Source: Diphasiastrum complanatum
Lineage: Eukaryota > Streptophyta > Lycopodiopsida > Lycopodiales > Lycopodiaceae
Assembly (NCBI GenBank): GCA_029204225.1
Contig: MU832021.1
Location: forward strand, 27,174 to 91,173
DNA: 64,000 nucleotides
Reading direction: 5' to 3'
The translations under genes and the position numbers were made by a program. This document shows, piece by piece, positions 62,756-64,000 of this stretch. The notes beneath the pieces were generated by a model. The model was not told the DNA's origin and did not search any database. It saw only the letters and a list, made by a program, of their open reading frames with translations. The stretch's first letter is position 1. Each line of letters starts with the position of its first letter.

Positions 62756-63088
62756 TTTTTATATTGCGATTCACACATGCGAAAGATCATCTTGTCGCAC
62801 GTGTGAACTTTCACTTTGTTTGGTAATGACACGTGTTGCCCATCCAACCAATGATCTAGTGACACATGTCACATTGTCATTTCACACGTGTGTGAATGTA
62901 CAAATGAATGGGAAAGCAACACGTGGTGCCAATCCAAGCAATGACACACATGACACATGTCTTGATGTCATTTCACAGGGTGTCCTGTGGCAATTCACAC
63001 GTGCATAAACGATACGAATGAATGGTGAGGCCAACATGTGTCCGCTGGCTGTTCGATCGCACATGTGAAAAAATGCCCTATAAAATAC
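62756..63088. promoter_or_regulatory. Second copy of the bidirectional G-box promoter
   Basis: An outward minus-strand TATA (ATATAAAAAT, about 62756-62766) and a plus-strand TATA (CTATAAAATA, 63079-63088) enclose CACGTG at 62798, 62830, 62885, 62920 and 62998. Leaders beyond both TATA boxes carry ATATCGC/GCGCACAAG words, as at the 38.7-kb promoter. On the left a Copia element has removed whatever was transcribed leftwards (G3 by analogy). Confidence 0.55.
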
Positions 63089-63349
63089 ACGCAACTCCGA
63101 TTATTTTTTGATTTTTTTTGGATTTTCTGGCATATCGCTCTTGTGTGCGCGCTTTGTGTTGTCTGTTGTAGCTTGTCATATACCTGCGCACAAGGTGCGA
63201 TATCCCATTGCTATCGGCACGTACATATCCCTCTTGTGCGTGTTCTTTACAATTTTTTTTTTTCAGATTGCTTATCTCGCGCACTTACCTTGCGCACAAG
63301 AGCAATATCTGCCCGAGTACCATGGCCCTTGTCCTCTAAATCTACCTGT

Positions 63350-64000
63350 GACACGAGCCTAAGTGTATTTTTCATTGAATTTGGAATAACTGACAACTCA
63401 GACTACTTCCACAACCTATTTTGCCCATATTTACATGTTTTTCAAGACTGCGCAACACAATTCAAAAGTATTTTATGACCATTATGTTAGATTCAGGGAT
63501 ATACTCAGTATTCATGTTATCTCCATAGGTTGACTCTCCTTCATGCACTATATTGATCTTGTCCATTTCTTCCCACAGCTCAAGCAGAGACTAGATAGAA
63601 TGTTTACTAAATTGTTTGATCTATTTAAAAGCACTTCGATGTATCCTTACTACAAAAGAAAATGTCGTTTTTGTTGAATACCAGACTGATTCGTACTTTT
63701 TCTATTAGTTCAGATATCGGATGATGAGGAAGATTGCTCCTTCTAATCCTCAGATTGCATTATCCTCAGTTCAATCATCCTTTAAATATATTAGTCACTT
63801 TCTTATCGACCCCCTGATAGGGATGGTGGATTTTCTTGATGTTAATACTGATGTGCTTCAGGATTCTTTCATTGGCCAGAATATTACTGCTGATGAATCA
63901 ATGTCTATAGATGAATCTAAATGTCTTTTCAATTTGTCTATGTATTATATAAATGATGATATATATATTAATATAGCTGATTTGTGTCAATTTTTTGACT
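63350..64000 (+). pseudogene. G2 paralogue, runs off the window
   Basis: Reads SVFFIEFGITDNSDYFHNLF, then MHYIDLVHFFPQLKQRLDRM and FTKLFDLFKSTSMYPYYKRK, then FLLVQISDDEED, and from 63721 an open frame to the window end with DESKCLFNLSMYYINDDIYI. Each piece aligns in order with G2 (FFHEFDISDN; YQNLVALN ... FDRMFTKL; NISDD; SDKCLITLPTYNIDNN). Single-base shifts lie near 63500, 63670 and 63725, so this copy is decayed too. Similar order without the Copia insertion confirms the G2 model. Function unknown. Confidence 0.6.

Overview
The window looks like nuclear DNA from a land plant with a large, repeat-packed genome. The signs are Ty1/copia elements primed by initiator tRNA-Met, a Ty3/gypsy element, GT-AG introns, plant-type TATA boxes and G-boxes, and very long GA/CT microsatellites. 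A fern or gymnosperm would fit, but nothing here fixes the lineage. I saw no tRNA, rRNA or CRISPR. The only candidate host gene is a short G-box-driven exon near 13.8 kb.

Layout. 0-3.6 kb: a minus-strand LTR element whose single long frame codes no gag-pol but a globular domain, a coiled coil and a C-terminal domain. It carries eight stops and no frameshift. 3.6-5.2 kb: the 5' end of a Copia element. 5.2-7.7 kb: LTR debris and two GA microsatellites. 7.7-8.35 kb: a decayed reverse transcriptase of Penelope-like type. 8.35-13 kb: non-coding DNA ending at a primer-binding site. 13.5-14.2 kb: four G-boxes and the candidate exon. 14.2-17.4 kb: CT tracts and an LTR remnant. 17.9-28 kb: nested fragments of Copia, the coiled-coil element and a Ty3/gypsy element.

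28-43 kb is the most unusual part. Four intron-containing, gene-like units (G1-G4) are arranged as two convergent pairs. G1 (+) resembles a DDE-type transposase. G2 (-) is unknown and is split by a young, apparently intact 5.86-kb Copia element with matching 653-bp LTRs and a CACTC target duplication. G3 (+) begins with a histone H3-like domain and, through phase-compatible introns, continues into a C48/Ulp1-like cysteine protease. G4 (-) is unknown. G2 and G3 diverge from one bidirectional promoter with CACGTG palindromes between two TATA boxes. A second copy of this promoter and of G2 lies at 62.7-64 kb and runs off the window, so the unit is a repeated, mobile or amplified family.

43-48.2 kb: more Copia debris and two degenerate tandem arrays. 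49.2-55.1 kb: a complete but decayed Copia element with LTRs about 4 percent diverged. 55.4-56.9 kb: a second type of globular-plus-coiled-coil gene. 57-59.2 kb: AT-rich DNA without genes. 59.2-62.7 kb: Copia fragments.

Many broken frames carry TAG stops where CAG (Gln) is the likely ancestor. This fits C-to-T decay of methylated CHG sites. Positions inside multi-exon units are my reading of splice signals and reading phase, not transcript evidence.
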